Of a DNA stretch of 64,000 bases, positions 51,011-59,069 are shown in pieces. The stretch lies in NCBI GenBank assembly GCA_934667065.1, contig CAKULD010000008.1, forward strand, positions 87,246-151,245, written 5' to 3'. Numbering within the stretch: position 1 is the stretch's first letter; the number at the start of each line of letters is the position of its first letter. The DNA is from an uncultured Collinsella sp. GTDB lineage: Bacteria > Actinomycetota > Coriobacteriia > Coriobacteriales > Coriobacteriaceae. The notes under the pieces are model-generated. The model was not told the DNA's origin. It worked only from the letters and a program-made list of their open reading frames with translations, and ran no database searches. A program made the translations under genes and the position numbers.

Positions 51011-51667
51011 CTATTTACCACCTTTCATAGCCGGAATTCGGCCAACAACGGGAATGCCCAGGAGCTCTTCTGCCTCTTCGGCACCGCGGATGCGGGTGTT
51101 GAGCATGTCTGCCAAGACGACATAGGCAACTGCGATAAAGATGCCCGCGAGGAACGCGACGGCAACGTACAGCATGCGCTTGGGACCGCTGGGGACCTCG
51201 GGGGTCTTGGCCTCGTCGATAACGTTGATGCTCTGGGCGGCGCCAACGTTCTGGGCAACGGTGCTCACCGAGCTAGCCATGGCCTTGGCGACCTCAGCCG
51301 TCTCCTTGGCATCGGTGCCCGTGACCGAAAGGGTGATGACACGCGTCGTGGTCTCGGAGGAAACGGAGACCTTATAGTCATCCAGGTCAGCAAGGCCGAG
51401 CTCTTTGGCGGCACCGCTCTTGACGCTATCGCTATCGAGCAGCGTGGCGATATCGTTGGAGAGCATCTGGCTCGCCGAGAGGTCGTTGTAGCTCATCTGA
51501 CCGCTATCGTCGGTCTTGGCGAGAATGTACATGCTCGTCGTCGCGGTATAGGTGTTGTCCATCGCAACAAAGGACACGATGCCCATGGCGATCGCACAAA
51601 CCACCGGAAGGGTGATGACCAGCTTGAGATGCTTTTTGAGCAGCTGGAACAATTCGAGAAGGGTCAT
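51011..51667 (-). CDS. Wzz/CpsC-type chain-length determinant and kinase activator
   Basis: 218 residues. Two membrane helices (about 17-36 and 165-187) frame an extracytoplasmic domain, the Wzz fold. The short C-terminal tail (NTRIRGAEEAEELLGIPVVGRIP) is the part that docks and activates the CpsD kinase. It starts the cpsCDB transcript. The promoter must lie in 51668-51800, where no clear box was found. Confidence 0.9.
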   Translation of the reverse strand: MTLLELFQLLKKHLKLVITLPVVCAIAMGIVSFVAMDNTYTATTSMYILAKTDDSGQMSYNDLSASQMLSNDIATLLDSDSVKSGAAKELGLADLDDYKVSVSSETTTRVITLSVTGTDAKETAEVAKAMASSVSTVAQNVGAAQSINVIDEAKTPEVPSGPKRMLYVAVAFLAGIFIAVAYVVLADMLNTRIRGAEEAEELLGIPVVGRIPAMKGGK

Positions 51668-51810
51668 GCAGCTTGCCTTTCAGTTCCCCAGTTCGTATTG
51701 ACAAAACTGTCCGTATGTTATCGCATCTTCATACTGAGACCAAACTCTATACATAAGAAACAGCCTCTCCAGTAAAAACAAAAGCAACGACGGTAAAATT
51801 GCGCAACAAC

Positions 51811-51840
51811 AACGCCGCACGCGTATAGCGATGCGGCGTT
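51811..51840 (-). terminator. Hairpin after the PhoR-like gene
   Basis: AACGCCGCA/TGCGGCGTT, a 9-bp perfect stem with a 12-base loop, 27 bases beyond the kinase stop. The minus-strand tail is GTTGTTGTTG, so it is a weak terminator at best. Confidence 0.55.
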
Positions 51841-51867
51841 AACGTCAATGACTATTGTGTCGCGCCG

Positions 51868-53292
51868 CTATGCGAACGACGCATCCTGCTGCACGGGAAA
51901 CGTTACCGTGATGGTAGTCCCCTCGCCCAGCTTACTCGATAGGTCGATGGTGGCGTGATGATATAGGGCGGCATGTTTAACGATCGCCAGACCCAGGCCC
52001 GTTCCACCGCGTGCCTTTGATCGACTCTTGTCTACGCGGTAGAAACGCTCGAACACCTTGCCCTGCTCCTCGGGCGCAATGCCAATTCCTGTGTCGGCAA
52101 CCGCAAGGAACGGATGGCCCCCGTCGTTGGTCCCGCACGTAAGCGTCACCGTACCACCGGGTCGGTTATAGCGGATGGCGTTGCTCGCCAGGTTATAGAT
52201 GAGTTCGTCAATCAGACGCGATACGCCTTCGATGACCACGGACTTGGTCTCATGGCCTATCGTCACGTTAGCCTGGCGGGCAACCTGCTCAAGACGCTGT
52301 TCAACCGTCGAAATGGCTCGCGAGAGCTCGATGGGCTCCGTGGACCCAATCGGCACCGCCTCGCCTTCGGTCGCGCGCTCAGCCTCATCCAAGTTGGACA
52401 ACGTAAGGATGTCGTTGACGAGCGCCGCCAGACGGCCCGCCTCGCGATAGATACGACCGCCAAAGATGCGCAGGTCGTCCTCGCCCTCGACCATGCCGTT
52501 TGCGATGAGCTCGGCATAGCCCGAAATCGCCGTAAGCGGCGTCTTGAGCTCGTGGGTAATGTTGGCCGTAAACTCACGGCGCATACGGTCGTTATCGGCC
52601 AGCACCGCCATCTGGCGCTTGAGCTCCTGTCGTTGCGATTCGATACGTTCCAGCATGGGGACCATCTCGGCATAGGCATGCTCATAGCTACGGCGCGGGT
52701 GGTCCAGATCGACCTCTTGCAGTGGCGCGATAATAGCGCGGGACTCGCGACGTGCCATAAAAAACGAGAGCACCGCACCTGCCGCCGCAATAAGCAGCAT
52801 CGGCGCCACGAGCGACAGCAAAATCGCCGCAACGCCAGGCTGAGCTTGCGCCAGGCGGACAACTTGACCGTTATCGAGCCGGACGGCGCGGTACAGCATA
52901 ATTTCGTCGAGCGTAGAGCTCGAACGCTCTGCGGAGCCCGTGCCGTTCTCGAAAGCCTCGGCGACCTCGGGACGATCGCTGTGGTTGGGTAGCATAGAGG
53001 GCGAGGCCTCGTTGTCGTAAGCAACCGATCCATCATTGTTGATCAAAGTGATACGCAAATCCTCGCGATCGAGGCTGCGCAAGAATGCAATGGGCTCCTG
53101 CTGCTCGTCAAGCGCGGCGGCGATGAGCTCAGTTTCCTGCGAAAGGTTGGCGCTCGTGGCGTCTGCCAGGGTATTTTGCACAAAGAATGCACCCAACACC
53201 GTAAACGCCAAGATGACCGTCATGGCGCAGATAAAAATCGTCACAAACACACGGTGCGACAGCGTGCGCTTTCCCTGAGGGGCGAAAACCAC
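51868..53292 (-). CDS. PhoR-like sensor histidine kinase
   Basis: 474 residues. Two membrane helices (about 14-36 and 160-180) enclose an extracytoplasmic domain of about 120 residues. The H box is FTANITHELKTPLTAISGYAEL, with the N box (NLASNAIRYNRPGG), G1 (ADTGIGI) and G2 (GGTGLGLAIV) of HisKA/HATPase kinases. It starts with GTG, whose binding site GAGGAG overlaps the end of the regulator gene 3 bases upstream. The context with pstB points to phosphate sensing. Confidence 0.88.
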   Translation of the reverse strand: MVFAPQGKRTLSHRVFVTIFICAMTVILAFTVLGAFFVQNTLADATSANLSQETELIAAALDEQQEPIAFLRSLDREDLRITLINNDGSVAYDNEASPSMLPNHSDRPEVAEAFENGTGSAERSSSTLDEIMLYRAVRLDNGQVVRLAQAQPGVAAILLSLVAPMLLIAAAGAVLSFFMARRESRAIIAPLQEVDLDHPRRSYEHAYAEMVPMLERIESQRQELKRQMAVLADNDRMRREFTANITHELKTPLTAISGYAELIANGMVEGEDDLRIFGGRIYREAGRLAALVNDILTLSNLDEAERATEGEAVPIGSTEPIELSRAISTVEQRLEQVARQANVTIGHETKSVVIEGVSRLIDELIYNLASNAIRYNRPGGTVTLTCGTNDGGHPFLAVADTGIGIAPEEQGKVFERFYRVDKSRSKARGGTGLGLAIVKHAALYHHATIDLSSKLGEGTTITVTFPVQQDASFA

Positions 53293-53295
53293 GGG

Positions 53296-54024
53296 CTACT
53301 CCTCGGGCGCGCTAGCCGCAATGCCGACGTCTTCGGCATCGTCGCCGGCCGAAGGCTCAGCCAGGCGATAACCCACGCCGCGTACCGTCTCGATGGCGCC
53401 CGCATGCTCGCCGAGCTTTTGGCGGAGCGTCTGCACGTGCACATCGACGGTGCGCGAACCGCCGTCGAAGTCCCAGCCCCACACGCTCTGCAGCAGCGAC
53501 TCGCGGGTAAAGACCACGCCAGGCTTGCGCATGAGGTACTCGAGCAGGTCGAACTCGCGCAGGGTGAGCTTGAGCGGCTCACCGGCAACAGTCACCTCAC
53601 GGTGGCTGGGCGAAAGCACGATATCGCCCACGCTGAGCACATCGCTCGCCTGCTTGACCATGCCGCCGCGGCGCAACAGCGCACGACAGCGGCTTGCGAG
53701 CTCCATGAGCGAAAACGGTTTGGTCAGGTAGTCATCGGCACCGCCGTCGAGCGCCATGACCTTGTCGAGCTCGGTGTCCTTGGCGGTGAGCATCATAATG
53801 GGCACCGTCGCCGTCAGGCGGTCGGCGCGCAGGCGACGCATAATTGCCAAGCCATCGGTATCGGGCAGCATGATGTCGAGCAGGACAGCATCGGGCACCC
53901 GTCGCGCCACGGCAGCCTTAAACTCGCCATCGCACGAAAAGCCCTCGGCCTCAATCCCCTGCTTGCGCAGTGCATAGACCGTCAAATCCCTGATGTTGTC
54001 ATCGTCCTCGACGTAATAGATCAT
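53296..54024 (-). CDS. PhoB/RegX3-like response regulator
   Basis: 242 residues. The receiver domain has the acidic pair EDDD, phosphoacceptor DIMLPD (about Asp51) and Lys in YLTKPF. The OmpR-type winged helix follows from about 125, with LTLREFDLLEYLMRKPG and TVDVHVQTLRQKLG. It sits between pstB and the kinase gene in one transcript, the arrangement of a phosphate-starvation regulator. The last 20 residues are an acidic tail. Confidence 0.9.
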   Translation of the reverse strand: MIYYVEDDDNIRDLTVYALRKQGIEAEGFSCDGEFKAAVARRVPDAVLLDIMLPDTDGLAIMRRLRADRLTATVPIMMLTAKDTELDKVMALDGGADDYLTKPFSLMELASRCRALLRRGGMVKQASDVLSVGDIVLSPSHREVTVAGEPLKLTLREFDLLEYLMRKPGVVFTRESLLQSVWGWDFDGGSRTVDVHVQTLRQKLGEHAGAIETVRGVGYRLAEPSAGDDAEDVGIAASAPEE

Positions 54025-54088
54025 GTTGAACCCCTTTGCGGCCGCTATGACCGCATCTTAACCCTAAAGGCACCTGTACGAGATAGTA

Positions 54089-54964
54089 TCAGCCAAAACG
54101 CCCCGTCAAATAATCCGCTGTACGCGGATCGGTCGGATTCTTAAAGAGCTGAGCGGTGGGCGCGTGTTCCACCAGCTCGCCCAGCAAAAAGAACGCGACC
54201 GAGTCGGAGATGCGCGCAGCCTGCTGCATGTTGTGCGTAACGACCACCAGCGTGCAGGTCTCCTTGAGCTCGCAGGCCAGCTGCTCAACCACAAGCGTCG
54301 ACACAGGGTCGAGGGCGCTCGTGGGCTCATCCATCAGCAGGATGTCGGGCTGCACGGCCAGCGCACGAGCGATGCACAGACGCTGCTGCTGTCCGCCCGA
54401 AAGGCCCAGGCCCGACTCCTTGAGCTTGTCCTTGACCTCGTCCCACAATGCGGCGCGGCGCAGGGAGTCCTCGACCAGCTCGTCAAGCACAACGCGATTG
54501 CGCACGCCCATGCCGCGAGGGCCATAGGCAACGTTGTCGTAGATGCTCATGGGAAACGGATTGGGGCGCTGGAACACCATGCCCACGCGCTGACGCAGGC
54601 GGCAGATATCGTAATCGCCCAGGATATCCTGGCCGTCGAGCGCGATCTTGCCCTCGATACGGCAATCCTTGACGCTATCGTTCATGCGGTTAAAGCAGCG
54701 CAGTAGCGTCGACTTGCCACAACCAGAAGGCCCGATAAACGAGGTAATCTGCTTGTCGCGGATTTTGATGTTCACGTCCTTGAGCGCATGGTGGTCGCCA
54801 TAGAACAGGTCGAGGCCCTCCACATCGATGCGCGTCGGCGAGGCCGCAAGGTCCTCTGCCGTGGGGCGAGTCGCATCCCCAACTTCGCGCTCGTGCGCGG
54901 CCTCGGCCTGCGCCTCCATGAGTTCCTCAAGCTCCGTGGGCTCCATAGCCGCAGCAGCCGTCAT
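54089..54964 (-). CDS. pstB: Phosphate ABC transporter ATP-binding protein PstB
   Basis: About 291 residues. A 40-residue acidic N-terminal extension precedes the usual PstB sequence: GPSGCGKSTLLRCFNRMND (Walker A), FQRPNPFPMSIYDNVAYGPR (Q loop), LSGGQQQRLCIARAL (signature) and LLMDEPTSALDP (Walker B). It powers phosphate uptake with PstA and PstC, neither of which is adjacent; upstream lies an unrelated histidine kinase. ATG 54964 has GGAGG 8 bases upstream. Confidence 0.94.
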   Translation of the reverse strand: MTAAAAMEPTELEELMEAQAEAAHEREVGDATRPTAEDLAASPTRIDVEGLDLFYGDHHALKDVNIKIRDKQITSFIGPSGCGKSTLLRCFNRMNDSVKDCRIEGKIALDGQDILGDYDICRLRQRVGMVFQRPNPFPMSIYDNVAYGPRGMGVRNRVVLDELVEDSLRRAALWDEVKDKLKESGLGLSGGQQQRLCIARALAVQPDILLMDEPTSALDPVSTLVVEQLACELKETCTLVVVTHNMQQAARISDSVAFFLLGELVEHAPTAQLFKNPTDPRTADYLTGRFG

Positions 54965-55067
54965 ACCGCATACCTCCATATCGATATCAATTCAGCAGTA
55001 TCGATAGTAGGAATCGCGGCTCATACGCACGTGAGCGCATTGTCAAGTGTTTGTAAGGGCACCTTGG

Positions 55068-56306
55068 CTATGCAGCGGGCAACTCGATGGTGAACATCGT
55101 ATGCTCGGGCGTCGATTCGCATGCGATACTGCCGCCGTGCGCTGTAACAATCTCCTTGGCGATGGCAAGCCCCAGTCCAGCGCCGCCGCGGTTGGTCGCA
55201 CGCGCCGCATCCAAGCGATAGAACTTCTCAAAGATCACTTTGAGCTTTGCCGCAGGAATAGGATCGCCCTGGTTGATAAAGCGCACGCGCACGCCGCCAT
55301 CATCCGTGCGCCTCGCCTCAATCGTGATCGTCGAACCTTCGTAGCTATAGGCGACGGCGTTTTTCATAATGTTGTTGAAAACGCGGGCCATCTTGTCGCC
55401 GTCCACGAGCACCGTCAGGTCCTCGCAGATATCGACGTAAGCCTCCTTGCGCTGCTCGTTGAGGATGGGATAGAACTCGTCGGCAACCTGTGCCAGCAAC
55501 AACCCCAAGTCGACGTAGCCGCGCGTGAGCACGATGTCGTGGAAGTCGAAGCGCGTGATGTCGAAGAACTCCTCGATGAGCGCATCGAGGCGGTGTGCCT
55601 TGTCAAGCGCCACGCCTGTAAAGTGCGCGCGCTGCTCGAGCGGTAGATCAGGGGCCTCCTGCAAGAGCGAAAGATAGCCCACCACGCTGGCGAGCGGCGT
55701 GCGCAAGTCATGGGCAAGGTAAGTAACAAGATCGTCCTTGCGATGCGACTCGTCGCGCAGAGCCTGCTGGACCTTGCGCTCGCTATCGCGCACGCTATTG
55801 AGTGCGCCCTCGACCTCAAGAAAGTCACCGTCGATGTTGTCCCACGCGTCGGGGTGATCGATCAGGCGATCCTGGATACGGGCGGCGAGCACGCGGTCGG
55901 CATGCTGTTCCCCCTGTTCATAGCCCTGGTAGTACAGGGTGCGGCCGCAGAAGAACAGAACGCACACGGCAAGCGCCAAGACAAAGCCGAGCATATTGAA
56001 CACAAAGCCGGCATCGAACAGCACCGGCCCCTCGATGCCACCGAGCGCCATGGCGCCAATCGCCAGCGTGATAGCCCACGCGGCACCGCCAATCACCACG
56101 CAACGACGTACGATTTCAAAGCGATCGATCAGCAAAAAACCGACGAGCAGCACCACCAGGATGCCGACGATGTTGTCAATGCCGATCAGCAGCAGGCTCA
56201 GTAAAAAGAGCAGCACCGTCGCGAGCGCGCGATTGTCGACAACTGACCTTACATGCTCAAAAAGTCGATCGGGTACCTCAAACGCCTGCCCGTTGCTATT
56301 TGTCAT
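55068..56306 (-). CDS. VanS-like sensor histidine kinase
   Basis: About 412 residues. Four or more hydrophobic segments lie in the first 150 residues, and there is little extracytoplasmic domain. The H box TYLAHDLRTPLASVVGYLSLL is very close to that of VanS-type kinases. N, G1 and G2 boxes follow (NNIMKNAVAYS; RGGAGLGLAIAKEIV). ATG 56306 has GAGGAAAACG upstream; 55 further in-frame codons overlap the regulator gene and are not used. No vanHAX ligase genes are present, so a role in cell-wall sensing rather than resistance is likely. Confidence 0.85.
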   Translation of the reverse strand: MTNSNGQAFEVPDRLFEHVRSVVDNRALATVLLFLLSLLLIGIDNIVGILVVLLVGFLLIDRFEIVRRCVVIGGAAWAITLAIGAMALGGIEGPVLFDAGFVFNMLGFVLALAVCVLFFCGRTLYYQGYEQGEQHADRVLAARIQDRLIDHPDAWDNIDGDFLEVEGALNSVRDSERKVQQALRDESHRKDDLVTYLAHDLRTPLASVVGYLSLLQEAPDLPLEQRAHFTGVALDKAHRLDALIEEFFDITRFDFHDIVLTRGYVDLGLLLAQVADEFYPILNEQRKEAYVDICEDLTVLVDGDKMARVFNNIMKNAVAYSYEGSTITIEARRTDDGGVRVRFINQGDPIPAAKLKVIFEKFYRLDAARATNRGGAGLGLAIAKEIVTAHGGSIACESTPEHTMFTIELPAA

Positions 56307-56332
56307 ATCCGTTTTCCTCACAAACAAAGGCT

Positions 56333-57028
56333 TTATTCGATGATGTAGCCGACACCCCAGACGTTCTTGATAAAGCGCGGCTTTTGGGCATCGTCGCCGA
56401 TCTTTTCGCGCAGATGGCGAATGTGCACCATCACTGTGTTGTTGGAGCCGGGCATAAAGTCCTCGTTCCATACCGCGCGGAACAGGTCCTCCACGGGCAC
56501 TACGCTGCCGCGATGCTCGACCAGATACAGCAGGATGGAATACTCGATGGGCGTCAGGCGCACCTGCCCGCCGTCCACCGCCACGGCGCGGGCGTCACGG
56601 TTGATCTCGAGGCCGTCGAGCTGAATGAGCGGGGACTCGGTCGCTTGCGCGCGGCTGCCGTAGCTGGTGTAACGGCGCAGCTGGGCACGCACGCGCGCGA
56701 TGAGCTCCAGCGGGCGAAACGGTTTGACAACGTAATCGTCCGCGCCGAGCGAAAGTCCCTCAATCTTGTCTTGTTGGGCATCGCGTGCCGTCAGCATAAT
56801 CACGGGATAGGTACGGCTGGTGCGAATCGTGCGCAACAGCTCAAAGCCATCGATATCGGGCAGCATGACATCTAACAGCGCCAGATCGAACTCTTGCTCC
56901 AAGATCGCCTTGGCCGCATCGGCTCCGCTGTAGGCGATCTGAACATCAAAGCCCTCTTTTGTAAGGTAGATGCCAACCAGGTCGGCGATGGCCTTCTCAT
57001 CGTCAACCACCAAAATGCGCTCGTTCAT
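56333..57028 (-). CDS. VanR-like response regulator
   Basis: 231 residues. The receiver domain (VVDDEKAIADLVGIYL, DVMLPD, GADDYVVKPFRPLELIARVRAQL) is very close to VanR. An OmpR-type winged helix follows, with LTPIEYSILLYLVEH and MVHIRHLREKIGD. It is co-transcribed with the VanS-like kinase 26 bases downstream. A D,D-carboxypeptidase gene runs divergently from 57226 and is a natural target. Confidence 0.88.
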   Translation of the reverse strand: MNERILVVDDEKAIADLVGIYLTKEGFDVQIAYSGADAAKAILEQEFDLALLDVMLPDIDGFELLRTIRTSRTYPVIMLTARDAQQDKIEGLSLGADDYVVKPFRPLELIARVRAQLRRYTSYGSRAQATESPLIQLDGLEINRDARAVAVDGGQVRLTPIEYSILLYLVEHRGSVVPVEDLFRAVWNEDFMPGSNNTVMVHIRHLREKIGDDAQKPRFIKNVWGVGYIIE

Positions 57029-57225
57029 GCGTGCTCCTCTCGCGCTCCATTATGCCCGAGGGGACGCCCGGCACACACAACAAGCGCGGGCGATTAAGTC
57101 GACCTTAAGCACCGCCATGCCCGTTCGGGCGCAGACGCAGCCCGCGCACGCACGCGACGACCGTCATCACCGCCAAACGATATACTCTAGAGCCAGAAGA
57201 GACCGTCCCGTCGAAAGCGAAATCT

Positions 57226-58566
57226 GTGAAGTCCCTCACCTCTTTTGCAAAGCGCTCTACCCAGCTTGCCGCTGGCTTTGCCTGTGCCGTTGCCCTTGCT
57301 CTTGGCGTACCCACCGTTGCCGGCGCCCAGGTGCTCACGACCGACAACGTGTGTGGCAAAACCGCCGATGCACGCGGCATCACGGCTGAGAACCTGCCCG
57401 ATATCGATGCGACCAATGCCCTCGTCATGGGCAAAGACGGTACCGTCTACTATGGACGCGGCGCCGATGAGCAAGTCAAGATTGCCTCGATCACCAAGGT
57501 AATGACCGCAATTCTGACTGTCGAGAACTGCAAGATGGACGAGAAGGTGACGGTGAGCAACGCCGCGGCCACCGTGGGCAACTCGACTGCCGGCCTGCTC
57601 GAAGGCGACGAGCTCACCGTGGAGCAGGCACTGCGTGGCTTGATGATTCCCTCGGGCAACGACGCTGCCATCGTGCTCGCCGAATATGTGGGCAAAAAGA
57701 TCGACCCCAAGACCAAGGACGCCGAGGCGACGTTCGTTAAGGCTATGAATGAGCGCGCCAAGAAGCTCGGCTGCACCGGCACGGTCTTTGAGAACCCGCA
57801 TGGTCTGGACTTTGATGAATGGGCCGGCGACATGCACTCGACTGCACACGACGTGGCGCTGATGATGCAGGAAGCCATGAAGAACGACACAATCCGCGAG
57901 GTCGTGGCGAGCGAGGATTCTTGGATTGAGGTCACAGGTGCCGACGGCTCCGACCATTCGCATTCCATGGATACGCATAACTATCTACTGGGTCAGGATG
58001 GCAACATCGGCGGCAAGACCGGCACGACCGACGATGCCGGCTATTGCTTTGCGGGAGCCTACAACCGCGATGGCGATGAAGTCTACACTGTCGTTTTAAA
58101 CTCCACCACCACCGACCAGCGCTTTACCGATACCGCCACCCTTGCCAACTGGTACTACGGGCACAAGGTGACGGTCGCGATCGCTAACACGCAGGAAAAG
58201 ACCGCCAACGGCAACCCGCTCATGGCGCGCATTGGCCAGACCGACTGGACGGATAAGACAATCGACGCCACGCTTGCCGACCCCACGGCGCAGGCGACCG
58301 TCTTTTCACTTGCCGGAGAGGTGACCGAGAAGGTTACCTACGACGACCTTTCGGGCACGGTGCACGTGGGCGACAAGGTGGGTAGCGTTACGCTCACGCA
58401 GGACGGCACCAAGATCGCCGTCATGGACCTGGTCGCCGACGAGGAAGGCGCAGGGCCGAATCCCATTGAGTGGTTGCTTGTGAAGCTTGACCGCCTGGGC
58501 CGCCGCATCGACAACCGTCCGCTCACGGCCGAAAGCGAAACCGTGGCCAAGGCGCCCGAGGTATAG
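57226..58566 (+). CDS. Serine-type D-Ala-D-Ala carboxypeptidase (PBP5/DacA family)
   Basis: 446 residues. A Sec signal peptide ends near AGA-Q (about 34). The three penicillin-binding motifs are SITK (Ser88-Lys91), SGN (143-145) and KTG (263-265). A C-terminal beta domain follows from about 310. It trims the terminal D-Ala from peptidoglycan stem peptides outside the membrane. The start is GTG with only a weak binding site (GAAAGCG). The divergent VanR/S-like genes suggest stress control of cell-wall trimming; that is inference. Confidence 0.92.
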   Translation: MKSLTSFAKRSTQLAAGFACAVALALGVPTVAGAQVLTTDNVCGKTADARGITAENLPDIDATNALVMGKDGTVYYGRGADEQVKIASITKVMTAILTVENCKMDEKVTVSNAAATVGNSTAGLLEGDELTVEQALRGLMIPSGNDAAIVLAEYVGKKIDPKTKDAEATFVKAMNERAKKLGCTGTVFENPHGLDFDEWAGDMHSTAHDVALMMQEAMKNDTIREVVASEDSWIEVTGADGSDHSHSMDTHNYLLGQDGNIGGKTGTTDDAGYCFAGAYNRDGDEVYTVVLNSTTTDQRFTDTATLANWYYGHKVTVAIANTQEKTANGNPLMARIGQTDWTDKTIDATLADPTAQATVFSLAGEVTEKVTYDDLSGTVHVGDKVGSVTLTQDGTKIAVMDLVADEEGAGPNPIEWLLVKLDRLGRRIDNRPLTAESETVAKAPEV

Positions 58567-58596
58567 GGGCTAGAGAAACAAAACGCTCGCTGAAAG

Positions 58597-58624
58597 GAGG
58601 TGTCCGAAAGGACGCCTCTTTTTT
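58597..58624 (+). terminator. Rho-independent terminator after the carboxypeptidase
   Basis: A perfect 9-bp stem GAGGTGTCC/GGACGCCTC (with wobble) around a GAAA tetraloop, then TTTTTT. The bases after it (58625-58642) resemble a tRNA T-arm (GGTTCGAATCCCCAG). Confidence 0.9.
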
Positions 58625-58655
58625 GAGGGTTCGAATCCCCAGTTAACATTCTCCT

Positions 58656-58685
58656 AAATAAAAAAGGGCCCCTTTCGGAACCCTT
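58656..58685 (-). terminator. Rho-independent terminator after tRNA-Ser
   Basis: AAGGGTTCC/GGGGCCCTT with a GAAA loop, followed on the minus strand by TTTTTTATTTA, 14 bases beyond the tRNA CCA. Confidence 0.87.
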
Positions 58686-58699
58686 CTTTAAAGTCATAC

Positions 58700-58790
58700 T
58701 GGCGGAGAGCTGGGGATTCGAACCCCAGATGCCCTTTTGGGGCATACTCGCTTAGCAGGCGAGCACCTTCGGCCTCTCGGTCAGCTCTCC
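58700..58790 (-). tRNA. tRNA-Ser (GCT)
   Basis: 91 nt including an encoded CCA. Acceptor GGAGAGC/GCTCTCC, anticodon loop CTGCTAA (anticodon GCT, codons AGC/AGT), a long variable arm TATGCCCCAAAAGGGCA as in type II tRNAs, and T-arm CTGGGGTTCGAATCCCCAG. Confidence 0.97.
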
Positions 58791-58884
58791 GTAACAGCCG
58801 TTCTATAGTAACCAAACAGTCGAGGATGGGCAAGGGGGAATTTCGAGGCGATTCCATTTTGTCAGCAAACACCTCAGCCAAGCA

Positions 58885-59019
58885 TCTCAATCTGTAACAG
58901 TTATCGACCAAATCGGCCCGTAAATGTTACAGATCGAGACAAACCAGGCCCTCGAAACATAACGTCTCAATCTGTAACATCTACAGGCCGTAATCTCCTC
59001 CAGATGTTACAAATCGAGA
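58885..59019. repeat. Four 15-bp units in alternating orientation, exact 40-bp spacing
   Basis: TCTCAATCTGTAACA at 58885 and 58965 and its near-complement TGTTACAnATCGAGA at 58925 and 59005. Every gap is exactly 25 bases and the whole is two 80-bp units. It lies between the ATPase stop (59070) and tRNA-Ser. The spacers are unrelated to each other except for a shared GGCCnGTAA. Confidence 0.85.
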
Positions 59020-59069
59020 CAAAGATACGAGGGCTGCCCCAGCGGCGGCACCGATGCTCCCAGTCTTTA

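Noticed and set aside
58625..58642. T-arm-like sequence after the carboxypeptidase terminator as an attachment site
   Set aside because: The match (GGTTCGAATCCCCAG) is short and nearly palindromic, and no integrase or second copy bounding an island is seen.
58885..59019. CRISPR array
   Set aside because: Only four short 15-bp units, in alternating orientation, with no cas genes. CRISPR repeats are longer and all in one direction.
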